A stretch of 64,000 nucleotides of DNA from Parus major (Eukaryota > Chordata > Aves > Passeriformes > Paridae). The stretch covers positions 49,753,363 through 49,817,362 of the forward strand of contig NC_031774.1 of NCBI RefSeq assembly GCF_001522545.3. The letters run 5' to 3'. The translations under genes were made by a program, and so were the position numbers. A model generated the notes under the pieces. The model searched no databases and was not told where the DNA came from. It saw only the letters and a list, made by a program, of their open reading frames with translations. This document shows positions 14,933 to 25,180 of the stretch, in pieces; the first letter of the stretch is position 1; each line of letters begins with the position of its first letter.

Positions 14933-14964
14933 TTTTAACAAAAGAAGACCAAATTCTATCTGTG
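14933..14964 (+). repeat. Right copy of 32-bp sequence duplicated across the gap
   Basis: Identical to 14800-14831 for all 32 bases. The sequence then continues uniquely (TGGGGTTAATATG) towards the exon. The simplest reading is that both are the same genomic locus represented twice because the T homopolymer could not be joined. Confidence 0.95.
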
Positions 14965-15096
14965 TGGGGTTAATATGAATTGTGTTCCTCCTTGGCAGTA
15001 TGTTTACCAAAAGCCAATGTGGATTAAAATGGGCACTCAGACACAACCACATGGAAACAGAAATGAGCCACACTAGTATCTATTATCAATCATAAA

Positions 15097-15102
15097 ACCT
15101 AC
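15097..15102 (-). other. Splice donor of the CCDC85-type exon
   Basis: The minus strand reads CCCAG then GTAGGT, an excellent match to the vertebrate donor consensus (CAG|GTRAGT). The coding frame ends on a complete CAG (Gln) codon at the junction, so the next exon starts in phase 0. Confidence 0.85.
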
Positions 15103-15179
15103 CTGGGAAAGAAGCTTGTTGTCATCCTCCAGCAGTTTCACTTTTGTTTCAAGTTGCCTGATATAGTTGGAAGACGAAT
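15103..15179 (-). CDS. CCDC85C: Internal coding exon of a CCDC85-family coiled-coil protein, probably CCDC85C
   Basis: On the minus strand the exon starts with AT, completing an Asp codon whose G lies in the previous exon. It continues with 25 full codons and ends on a Gln codon (CAG), so it enters in phase 1 and leaves in phase 0. The peptide has the core YIRQLETKVKLLEDDNKLL, preceded by D-S-S-S-N and followed by S-Q; its Leu/Val spacing is a heptad coiled coil. CCDC85 (DIPA) proteins bind the p120/delta-catenin family at adherens junctions, and CCDC85C is known from apical junctions of radial glia (hhy hydrocephalus mouse). From memory, CCDC85C carries a near-identical Ser-rich, YIRQLE..KV.LLE block here, while CCDC85A has a VRQLEARV-type version, so I favour CCDC85C. 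Only about 26 residues are seen, so the paralogue is less certain than the family. The 77-bp length means skipping would shift the frame. No neighbouring exon is visible in the window. Confidence 0.82.
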
Positions 15180-15208
15180 CTTTAGGAAAAGAGAAAAAAA
15201 AACAAACA
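15180..15208 (-). other. Splice acceptor and polypyrimidine tract of the CCDC85-type exon
   Basis: Read on the minus strand, a run of about ten T followed by CTCTTTTCC leads to TAAAG, with the AG at 15181-15180 directly before the exon. The pyrimidine tract is long and uninterrupted, typical of a strong vertebrate 3' splice site. The AG placement keeps the coiled-coil frame and gives a phase-1 junction. Confidence 0.85.
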
Positions 15209-15209
15209 C

Positions 15210-18200
15210 ACTTAAGCTTCTTGTGGTACAGGCAAGTACTGTCAGACAGCAATACATTTTCCATTCTGTGGAAGGCAAGTTTGGGAAAGACTTAATGAAT
15301 AAAACTCTGCGTGTACAGGGTGAGAGAGACTCTGTCAAAGGGTTTTTTCACTCACAAGCTGAGATTCAGCAAAAGCAGTACCTTCTGTGTATCTGTATCA
15401 ATGCCAGTTTGAGGGGTGGGTAATACAGAAGGAAAGTGAAGTTAAAACACTGTGTTTTGTACTTTCATAAAAGTAATTTCCTAGTTTTGAGAGCTATTCT
15501 CATTCATCTAGAATGCACCAAAATACTCCACAACAGAACAAGATGTTTCCTTTTAGGTTTGAATAAACAACCCCTCCAGACACGTGCCTTTTTCTTTTGA
15601 AAACAACTGAGAAACTCACAAAACCAAGCTGTTGGCACAGCTCTAAGAGGAGGTCAGTGCCACAACTCCCAGTGCTGTAAAAGGGGGAGAAGTGTATTCA
15701 GCAAGGCCACAGAGCTGCAGCATGCACACAGCCTGACACACACAAGTGCCTGCCCAGGACATCTGTTTTTTCTAGTGGAAGCACGTGACACTAACCAGAA
15801 AAACACCAGGACAATAAAATTCGGAATACCCTCACATAAAATGGTAATATTCAACCTGAAGGAATGCAATGGCCAGTTTACCATCACAGTAAGACAGCAA
15901 CACCAGATAGGGTGGCCTGGCATAGAAGATAAGTCACTGGAGAGCTCTGTGGGTGGCTTACTGCTCTCCAAAGCATCTGGCTTTTGTTTCAAGCCATGCT
16001 TTGAAGAAGCACATTCAAAAATTTCACAGGAAAGAAAATAAAGGAAACTGGGAAAGCCTTTTCTCCATTTTCCTTATAGCTTGATGAGTTCCTCCCATAC
16101 AATTGGATCTTTGCAAAATTTCTCCTCCACTTGTAATTTCAGTAGCAGAGGCCACGAGCTGTTACAGCAGGAGGAAAAGTTTTGGAACAGAAGTATACGA
16201 AAAACCCCAAACATTTTCCACACTTCTAAAGGGGCTCTGCAAAGTGCAAAAATAATTTCCCTGATCTCATTTATTACAGCATGACTGCAGAAGCCACTGT
16301 TCAACCCCAGGATCCCTTGCTGAGCGTGAATTGGCAAGGAACCAGGTGTTAACACAAGGGCCCCAGTGCCAGGGGGTGTGTGCTGCAATGGCCAGCACCT
16401 TTTGGGATCAGCCCCTCCGTGGAGAGCAGGCAGCTCAGGCTGCAGCTCTGGCACACGAACACTCACCCATGCACACGTGTGGGGTTTAGGCTGGCTCTGT
16501 GCTAGAGCTTCTCTCTGCCTTTGCCAGAGGCTGCCAAAGCACTCAGCACTAAGCCTGAAAGCTCTTCCTGGCCACTCTGGGGGCAGCTCAGCAGAAAGGC
16601 TAGCAGGGAAGCTATGGATAATCACTGAGACTGCTTTGGCCACTCAAGGGAAAAACTGGAATATGCTCAAAAAAGTGCTACCATAGACCAGTGCCAAACC
16701 ACACAAAGGAACAGCAGGATGGATCCAAGTCAAGTGCCCATCTAAAGCGCACTCTCAGAGGAAAAAATGCTCAGTTTTTTGACTGGATTATGCTTTGTTC
16801 AAACACAGGAAATCCAAACAAGTCCTCATGAGAAAGGTTAAGGAGACACTGTAGGGAGCTGTGTAAGTTCAGTGAACAGCTTAAGTGGTGACAAGGTTCA
16901 CAGCAACAACGGCTTGAGCTGCAGGGACCACAGACTCGGCCCAACAGCCACCCTAACATGGGGGAGTCTCCAGGTCAGAGGAGAGGAGAGCAAACCAAGT
17001 AGGTTATAGAATCAATCTAAAGCACTTCCCCTGTGAAGGCCTCAAGCATTAGGCACGCAAAGCTAAAGCTAGAGAGAGAATGCTGCAGTAGATCGGTGCT
17101 GAACGCAGCAAGATTTTGGGATCAGCTTGAAGAACTTGATGAATTAGTAATGAACCTGTCCTCCAGCAGGGTGCAAGGGGAGTTTGAGATTGTTAAAGCC
17201 AAGAGGACCATGGATTCTTTGTTCTGATCTCCTCTGTGCCCCAAGCCATCCCACTTTGTTAACTTAGCCCTAAATTCAGTACAATAATACCCATTTGCCT
17301 TAACAGTTCCAAAAACAGTCTCAATCTCTGTCTGAAGACAACCAGTGACTACTGGCTGTGTGTTGGATACAACAGCTTCCACTGGTAGATCTGGTCAGAT
17401 GAGGTGTCCTTCACACCTGCATTCCAGCTCCACCAGTACCCTCATTGTGCTAGCAGCCACAAGAAATTTAGGTTAAGCGGATGAATGGTGACGCAGAAGC
17501 TGTCATCTTCAGGCCCTGAATGCTACCAGGACTGACTGGTTGATGAAAAGAATAGAGCATGACTGCTAAAGAAAAGGAAATAGAGAATTATTTCCCCTCT
17601 GTGGTTTCACACCCCTTTCCAATAAAAAAGGTTCTCCTTGGGAAGGCAAGCCCTGCATCCTCAGGAGCCAATGTACCACTGGTCCTGAAAGCCTGACCCA
17701 AGAACTGCTAGAATTCTTCAGACACCACTGTTCAACCCCAAACCATGTTTGATGTCTGACCTCAGCCAGAAAACACCCTATGGCAACATAAAATACACAC
17801 AGCAAAAAAAGAAAAAGAAAAAAAAAAAAACAAAACCAAATGAGCTGTTCTGTCAGCAGAAAATACTTCATCTCAGGCAAAGGCTGTGAAACAGTGCTCA
17901 GAGACATCCCAGTCCTTACTATGCCCTAAGAGACGAATCACCTCCATCTTCTGGACCTGCCTGTGTTGAGGCAGGTGCCAGATGAACCATTTGCATCTTG
18001 ATCTCAGTTTTAGAAAAGCTCATAACTCTCACAACAGCAGGCAGTAACACTGCTAGGCTAAGCAGTGAAACCCCAGGCTAGGTCCCACCCATGTTCTATC
18101 AAGGAACACATCCCCAACATTTTTCTGCCTCTGACCTTTCTCTTATCAGTGAGTTTCCAGAGGCAGGAGACAAGGACAGCCCCACTGACCCATCCAGGAG

Positions 18201-20615
18201 AGGCAGCAGAGCTGGATCACTGACTGATCAGACCTTCACATCCTTTTCAATTAGAAATCAAACAAATGGTCCTCACTGCTGTGCCAAAGCCTGCTGCCAG
18301 CTGTGAGCAGTGCTCCACCTTCACCAGCCCACAAGCACTCTCCTCACAGACCCAGGCACTGGGGCACACCCCCAGCACACCCACCTAGCCACACCTCATG
18401 GCACTGATTTTGAAACTACCCACACCTGCTAGCGCCCTGCTGGTGACCAGATAACTATAATGGTCAAGGATACATGGTTGAGGATAAGCTTTCTGGCACT
18501 CAGTGCTGCCTGGGATGCCATCAGGGCCAGCATCCTCCTCTAGTTACCCCTTGGGGCCGCGAGAGCCAGCTGCAGGAGCGGTGCGTGCCTTCGTGGACCA
18601 GATGGCACCAGAGGGAACAAAATTTCCCATCAAAATATTCCACATCCCACTCAGCACCCTCCCTTCTGTGGCAGCCATCACACAGAGGAGGAAGTTGGGG
18701 AGAGAGGCAGCAATGTGCCCTGCCAGGCTGCTACCCACGACAGCAGAACGGGTGAAAACTGTAATCACCATCGCCATCGTGCACTTGCACAATGTAAATT
18801 CTACAAGCTAAACTGTTCACAGAGCTGGAAAACCTGAAGTCCTGTTTCTTTACAAAGCCTTGGGAAAACTAATTGGATGTAGCTGCCCATATTATCTCCA
18901 TGAGAGGTAGAGGAGCTGCGTTCCAGCTCAGGAAGGCGCATTACTGTTATTATCCACCCTCCTTAAGATTTACTGTTCTAAAAAACATACTCCATCTGGA
19001 ATGGGATGTAATTCAGCTTGGATGTAATCTAGCTGAGTAACTTTTCTCCACATAGATAAACCACTTAATACTCATTACAGCTAAATGGAGGCAAGACAAA
19101 TCACTCTACCGTGTTTAACTCAGTGGTCTCTCAGAGAGCAGGGAACTGCTTGGCTCCTCAATACTTGTAAAAACATAAATTAGAAATTGTTTTAACAAAC
19201 AAAACCATCTTGCACCCTGCAGAGAACAGAACAGTGCAATTTTAAGACACTTGTAGCCTTTCTGAGTCTCATCTGAGATTTCAGAGGAATCTGACAGAGG
19301 GATAAATATAATAAATTACACATTTATTTTGACTGTAGCAAAATAAATGGTTTTATTTCTTTGTATGCCACTTCATCAACCACAAGCATGCAGAGCAGAG
19401 GTTTGTGTGGTAGCTATAAGGTTGGAATCGAGACACTTTTATTTAAAACCTTTTCATAATGAAGCTCTAGCAGCTAAATGAATATAAGAAAAAAACTGTC
19501 CTTTACTTAGGATAGTTCACACCAGAGATGCCAGAAAAGGTTAATGTAGGTGTCTGTGAGATGAGAAAATTGTCGAGAGCCCTTTGATGGGACTCATTCA
19601 CAGCGGGACAATCCTTACACCCAGCCTGGGCAATACCGAACAACATGGCAAGAGCAGACTTGAACCAACAGAGGTACTTTAGTTCTCTTCCACAACACCC
19701 CTTTGAGGTTTGATTTGTCTTTTTTATTTGTCTTTTTGCTACAAAGCATGTGTTTTGCAGTGTCCAGCTGGAGTGCTGGCTGGCAGGTCAGGACCACGCT
19801 GCCCCACTCCAGCTCTGTCCCCACGTGCACATTGGAGGTGCCCCACACACCCAGGAGAGAGCCTGCACCCCACTGCTCCCACTGCATTTTCCCTCAGGAG
19901 CTACTTTAACTAAGCAGGATTCAAGGCAGTAAAGCACAGCTATATCTTGTCAGCATCCTGCAAACAAGGCTCTTCCTATCTTGATAAAAAACAGCATTCC
20001 TGAAGGGATTCTCCCAAACCACAGAGGAAAGGCACATAAAGGAATGATGCTCTGACAGATTTGCACCTTGCAGCCAGCTGCCTTCTTTGCTTGACGGAAT
20101 GCTGACATTTTCTCTTCCTCTCCTTCCATCAAAGATCATCTCATAAGAAGGCCTTCACCTGTGCTCAATAAAACACTTTGCTGTTTGTTGGCAGTTTCAT
20201 TATCACATCTCTGCTCTTCCCCACTATATTTCATATTCGTATTCCTCTACTGGTCTTGCTTCTTGACACACACAAGCAGGCTGAAAAATGGCCAGTGGTT
20301 ACATCTTGTAAGGAAGTTGATTTATTAAAGCAACAGCACTCTTTCAGAGCAGCTGGAAAGCAGATGAAACTCACATATCTTGAATATTGTCATTAAAGGA
20401 AACTATTGGGAGAGATGGACAAATGCACCACCCTTGCTTCTCCTAGGCAGCCCTCATCTTTTTGCTCTACCAGAAAACCCCATTCCCAATGTCCTGTTTC
20501 AGACTGGTATGCAAGGCAAATTTTCACAATAGGCTTGGATGTGAATGCCTCAAATGTGAGCAGGGCCACCACAAAGCCAGTGCTGAGTTACTTTAGTTTC
20601 ACCTTGATTTGCCTT
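15210..20615. other. Unique intronic sequence
   Basis: No exon seen. The longest minus frame (16074-16643, 189 codons) crosses a GC-richer patch and has no recognisable protein. A short plus frame near 17033-17226 contains a paxillin-LD-like string (see findings). AT-rich quiet DNA around 19,260-19,380. Confidence 0.55.
17804..17836 (+). repeat. A-rich tract
   Basis: AAAAAAAGAAAAAG followed by a run of 13 A; simple sequence only. Confidence 0.9.
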
Positions 20616-20617
20616 GG

Positions 20618-21030
20618 CACAGAATCTCAGAATCACCCATGTGGGAAGGGACCTCTAACAGGCACCTGCAGCAAGCAGGGACAACTTCAGCTAGATCAGG
20701 TTGCTCAGAGCCTCATCCACCTGTCCTTGAATGTTTCCAGTGATAGGTATCTACCACCTCTTGGGCAGCCTGTCACAGTGTTTCACCATTCTCATTGTAA
20801 AAGCTTCTTTCTGTATACCTAGTCAAAGCCTGACCTCTGTCAGTTCAAAGCCATTAACCCATCTCCTATCACTAAATAACCCTGTTAAAAAATCCCTCTC
20901 CAGCTCTCTCATAGCCCCCTTTGGGTACTGAGAAGCTGCGCTTGGAGCCTTTTCTTTTCCAGGATGAACAACCCCAACTCTCCCAGCTTCTCCTTAGAGG
21001 TGTTCCAGCCCTCTGATTATCTTCACATCC
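20618..21030 (-). mobile_element. CR1 LINE, 5'-truncated, reverse orientation
   Basis: The plus strand reads the antisense of CR1. It starts with the tail (CAGAATCTCAGAATCAC), then GGGAAGGGACCTCTAACAGG, a TGAATGTTTCCAGTGATAGG block, TTGGGCAGCCTGTCACAGTG, a pyrimidine-rich CTTCTTTCTGTATACC block, and CAACTCTCCCAGCTTCTCC near the far end. Moderate divergence. Coding remnants of the reverse transcriptase are too short to interpret. Confidence 0.9.
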
Positions 21031-21034
21031 TCAA

Positions 21035-24000
21035 AATCATCATGTCCAAAATATCCTACTCTGCTACTCCCAAATTCCATGCCTTTCCAGTAGCATCTTA
21101 GGCACAATTTGAGGTCTCTCTTGAGACGTAGTAAGAGAATATGCAACAACAAGGTCTATGGTAAATAGAAGCTCCCAGTGTTTTGTCCCTCTGCAAGATG
21201 TTCAGCAAGCAAACCATACCAACCTGCTCTACCTCTTGTCCCACCACCTCATTCACCATGGGTTGTGCAGGGAGAAGTTTCCTCTGCACTCTGACAGCCA
21301 GCATTAAAGAGGTGGCAGGAATGCACTCACAGAAAGAGAACTAAGGCCAAATATTAAATATTTCTATAGCTGAGGTGCTGAGGTAGCACATCTAGTGAAC
21401 GGACACTGCCTTAAACTACACTAAATAAACAAAAGGCCCATCTGTAACATCCAAAGCCACCCACAATAACATCTGTCTGAACAAGACTGGTAGGATCAGA
21501 CCTCATTTTTCAAGGTGCAGGTGATAGCTCAGACATAGTTAGGTATCCAAACACTAGTCAGAACAACAGAGAACTGTGTAGCCAGTCCAATCACAAATAA
21601 CAAAACAATGTGATCTCAGAATAATACACATTTTTAACTCTAACAAGACTGGCTATGCACTGGCAACACGGCTGTGCTGCAGCTCTGACAGGATGGAACA
21701 TATGCCACTGCAGCTATTTAATTAACATTTCATAGCAAGCCTCTAACTACGAGCTCTGAAGGTTTTCAAGACTGTATGTTCCCAACTCAGTTTCAGTTCA
21801 TTAGACCTGTCTGGGTGTTCAGCAGCCTCAAGCTGGTCTGTAAGAGTCTGGTAAGGTCTCTCCTGACTCTGGTTGTTACAGCTCACTGCTGTGACTTCCA
21901 GCCATGACATCACGTCTGTGCACAGCAAAATATCTGCCCACAACGACTGTCAACAGTTCAGGAGCTCCTGATATCAGGATTTCACTAGGAGGTGGCAAAT
22001 AGGGAAGGAGGAGTGTGTGTGTGCCCATGTGCTGCAGCACAGTGGCCACCAGTTTCCCCTTCCTTGCTTGGGTGGTGTGCACATGACAATCTTTGTGGGG
22101 GCTGTCCCTCTATCACAGCAGGCACCTTGGGAGAACATTTACATTGGAGGATGTCTAACCCACACAACCCATGAAACCTGCCAAACAGGAACATGGTGAA
22201 ACACCTCCCAGTCCTTCATCTGAAACCACACTTTCCCCCTCCTGAGGGGACAACCAGTAGCTGCTCTCCTGCTGCTGGGAGCAGGCAAGGACCAGATTGC
22301 TGCTGTGGCTCTCCAGAGCCCTCCTGTAGGCCTGCCTGCACAGCACCTTCACCAGGTGTCTCAGACGTGCTGCCTGCGTGACAGACTGCCTCAGCCCTGG
22401 GTACTAGTCACTGCTGGTCATCCAGGACTCCTGGATGACCCCAGAAATTCTGAAGGTAAACAGCCAAGGAAAAAAATGAGTTTGCTTTAAAAGTTTTGCT
22501 TAATGCCTGACTGTGGGCATCACCCCAGGAAAAATCTGTGTGAGTTTCTGATGGTTTGGCCTCAGACTAAACTTTCAGTCAAGAGTGAGTAGACTGTAAT
22601 TAGGTGAAATAAGCAAACACAGCAATAGGAAATATTAATGTCCAAGACACACACAGCCAGACCGTTTTGACTGGCATACAGGTAACAGAGAACAGCTGAT
22701 TTGCATCTCCTGCAGTGCTCTCACTCACTGCACATGGAAGCCTGCCCTGTCTGAGAAAGCAGGTGCACTCCAGATACCTGCAAAACCCATCATAGCCCAT
22801 TACACCAGGAAAAATTCAAATTCAGGGTTTCCTTGGCCTCTTTAAGGCCATTTGCTATGCTACCAACTCAATGATTTCCGCCTGAATGCAGAAAGGACAA
22901 TTCTAAAGAAAGTAGGACAGTGTTCAGGTGGATCAGAGTGATCATGTCTTCCAGACACTGTGGGGCAAGCATTTCTACACCAGGGCTTACTAGCTGATGT
23001 GAAGGGAGACAAAAGAAGATACAGAAGTTGGAGGAAAGACAGAGGAAGATCAGACTGATTTCTGGATGTGATGCTGCACTCATGACAACTTGCAAGAGAG
23101 GAAAAGATGAGTAACACCAACAGACTGGAGGCTCTTTGAGGGCCTCATGCCTTAGATAACACAGCTTCACCCAGAAAGCTTTGTTTCCCGTGTCAGAGCT
23201 GCCCTGTAGCAGTGCAGGATCTTCTGCTGTCACCAATCCCATCAGAGTAAAGCCATAGCCCACTGACCGGTGCCAAAGCAGTGACTTAGGAGATCATCAT
23301 AATCTTCCTTATCCTGCACCCCTCTACTGTTGCCACAGATGGGCAAGGGCTGATCTACCACAGTGTGGCCTGAGCAGGACCTTCCAAGAGAGTCTAATTT
23401 TAGAAACAGAGAGATAAATCCTCTGCTTTTGATAGAGCCATGGATTGTTTCTCCTTGGTACAACAAACTCCTTGATCTACATGAAGGAATGGCCAGACTC
23501 TGCTCAAAGTTTGAATCCTGCAAGCTGTTGGGTTGGGCTCTCCTGTGGGGGAAAACAGGTGAACAGAAAGTTGTGTCACCATTGCTTGTCAGAGGAGCGA
23601 AGCTGCAAGTCACTCACTGCTAATGGGATTCTGCAGCTTTAATGATTATGAAAAGGTTAAAATGACCTGCCAGGCACCCTCAGCTGTTTAAGCCTCTTTT
23701 CCTTCCTCGTGCTGCTTTAATCTTGATAGCACGATCATGTGACCAGGTCAAAAAAAGCCCCAAAGCCGATTAGCGTCTTTCCACCAGCTACAAAGGACTC
23801 AACATTTGGGGTAGGGTGGATGTTTCAGCAAGAGTGGCCCATTTTGCTTCACAACCTCCTTCTGGGGGCACTAGCCTCTAGAAGTCAGCAAGAGAGTATG
23901 GTCCCAGGGGAAATTCCCTGAAATCTATGGGACAGGCTGTACTCATTTCTATTTGTATCAATCCACTTACTCAATTCCTCTCTCCCGTTGCCAAAACCCA

Positions 24001-24310
24001 ACCCTTCCTGTCTGACTTTGGATAGTGCTGTGGTAGCTGCTGTCCCTGTCTCTACAGCATCAGCCAAAGGCTCCATCCACCCCACTGCCAGCATGCCACA
24101 TTCACAGCCTCTGCCAAGGTCAACCCAAACTTTTGTGGCAGCATCCTTTGATTCCTCATTCAGCACGCAGCAGTGAAAAAGGATCTTGGAGACTATTGCA
24201 ATTTGTAAGCTGTGCATGAACCAGTTGTTAGGCTGAAAACAATATCTGAGATTGTATCATGATGCAGAAACAAGAGACCTGTATGTAAACAGGGGAAATA
24301 ATCCTCCTTC
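21035..24310. other. Unique intronic sequence
   Basis: Contains the perfect inverted repeat at 22416-22440 and, at 23,610-23,800, a stretch with homeodomain and nuclear-receptor-like half-site cores that looks like candidate regulatory DNA. No exon recognised. Confidence 0.55.
22416..22440. repeat. Perfect 25-bp inverted repeat
   Basis: Arms GGTCATCCAGGA and TCCTGGATGACC are exact reverse complements separated by a single C. No extension beyond the arms. See findings. Confidence 0.95.
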
Positions 24311-24314
24311 ACCA

Positions 24315-24750
24315 GTGCTATTAAAGATCTTGTGTCCAGTTTTAGGCATCACGCTTTAAGACTCATGCGGGCTATTTGGAAAAAATTCAGGAGAGAAATA
24401 AGGAGGATCAGAGTGTGGAAAGTATAATCTAGCAGGAGAGCTTGAAGGAATCCAGCTTGCTCAGTCTGGGGAAGAAAAGACCAAACACAGATGCAGTAAT
24501 GGATTCAAATATGTAAATGATTGTCAGAAAAATAAAAAAGTGAATAAATTGTACTCCATCTCCATCCAGGAAGAGCAAGATCTCTAATAACAGAAATATT
24601 TAAGGGCTAGAAGAGGTTGCCTTGGGGGGCAGTGGAATTGCCATTGATGATGACATTCACAAGCAGGTTAAACAAACATCTGTCAGGAGCAGTTTCGGTA
24701 GAGCTGAGCCTGACTTGGGGCAAAGGGATTGGTTAGGTGAAACAGAGAAC
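24315..24750 (+). mobile_element. Old, diverged CR1 LINE fragment
   Basis: In sense order it has a GTGTCCAGTTTTAGGCATC block, AGGATCAGAGTGTGG, CTCAGTCTGGGGAAGAAAAG, a TCTAATAACAGAAATATTTAAGG block, GAAGAGGTTGCCTTGGGGGG and a final AAACATCTGTCAGGAGCAG. These follow the CR1 3' region but with many substitutions. The terminal 8-bp repeat is not recognisable. Subfamily not assigned. Confidence 0.75.
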
Positions 24751-25146
24751 TCTTCAATCCTGTTTTCCATGTCTACCCTGCACAATATCACAGGAGGAAA
24801 ACCTGTGGATGTTTCACTTAAACTCCAGTAAGCAAGCACCACAAGTTACTTGAAGGCAAAAAATGAAATCACTAAGCAACCTCTGTTGTCATGTCAGATT
24901 CAGCAACCTGAGACCACCCATGCTTTTTGGTTTTCCATCACCTGCAGAAAGTCTCACCTAATAGCAGAGTGGCTGGCAAAATAAAAAGAGGGCTGGAAAG
25001 ACTGTGGGGAGAAGAACAAATGCTGGGGTAGGGCTCTCTGACACTAATGGACACTATGTTTGCAATAAAATGGTTGTATTAGAAACAGATGGCTGTGCAA
25101 AATACAGACAGAGATTTCAAAAGTTAGTACTTCCACACAGAAGCAC

Positions 25147-25180
25147 AAAAAAAAAAAAAAAAAAAAAAAGAAAAAAAAGA
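25147..25180 (+). repeat. A-rich tract (23 A, then GA8GA)
   Basis: A long A run in otherwise unique sequence. An AATAAA-like hexamer lies about 80 bp before it, which is too far to make a processed-transcript tail convincing. Confidence 0.95.

Larger units (their letters stand above)
1..15096 (-). other. Inferred downstream intron of the CCDC85-type gene, at least 15.1 kb
   Basis: No minus-strand frame here resembles the C-terminal part of CCDC85 proteins, which includes the highly conserved segment near the end of the family. The next exon is therefore assumed to lie left of position 1. The stretch is AT-rich unique sequence with microsatellites and an assembly gap near its upstream end. 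Confidence 0.5.

Noticed and set aside
16074..16643. 189-codon minus-strand frame, the longest in the window
   Set aside because: It has no recognisable domain, no splice or promoter context, and spans a locally GC-richer patch where stops are rarer.
18431..18446. CTCF-like AGCGCCCTGCTGG on the reverse strand
   Set aside because: Two core bases appear to be missing relative to the usual motif spacing.
21985..21998. CTCF-like CTAGGAGGTGGCAA
   Set aside because: The AGGTGGCA half fits but the other half of the motif has mismatches; not strong enough without ChIP or conservation.
24960..25180. Possible processed pseudogene ending in the A-rich tract
   Set aside because: The AATAAA-like hexamer is about 80 bp before the A run, upstream sequence resembles no transcript I know, and no target-site duplication is evident.
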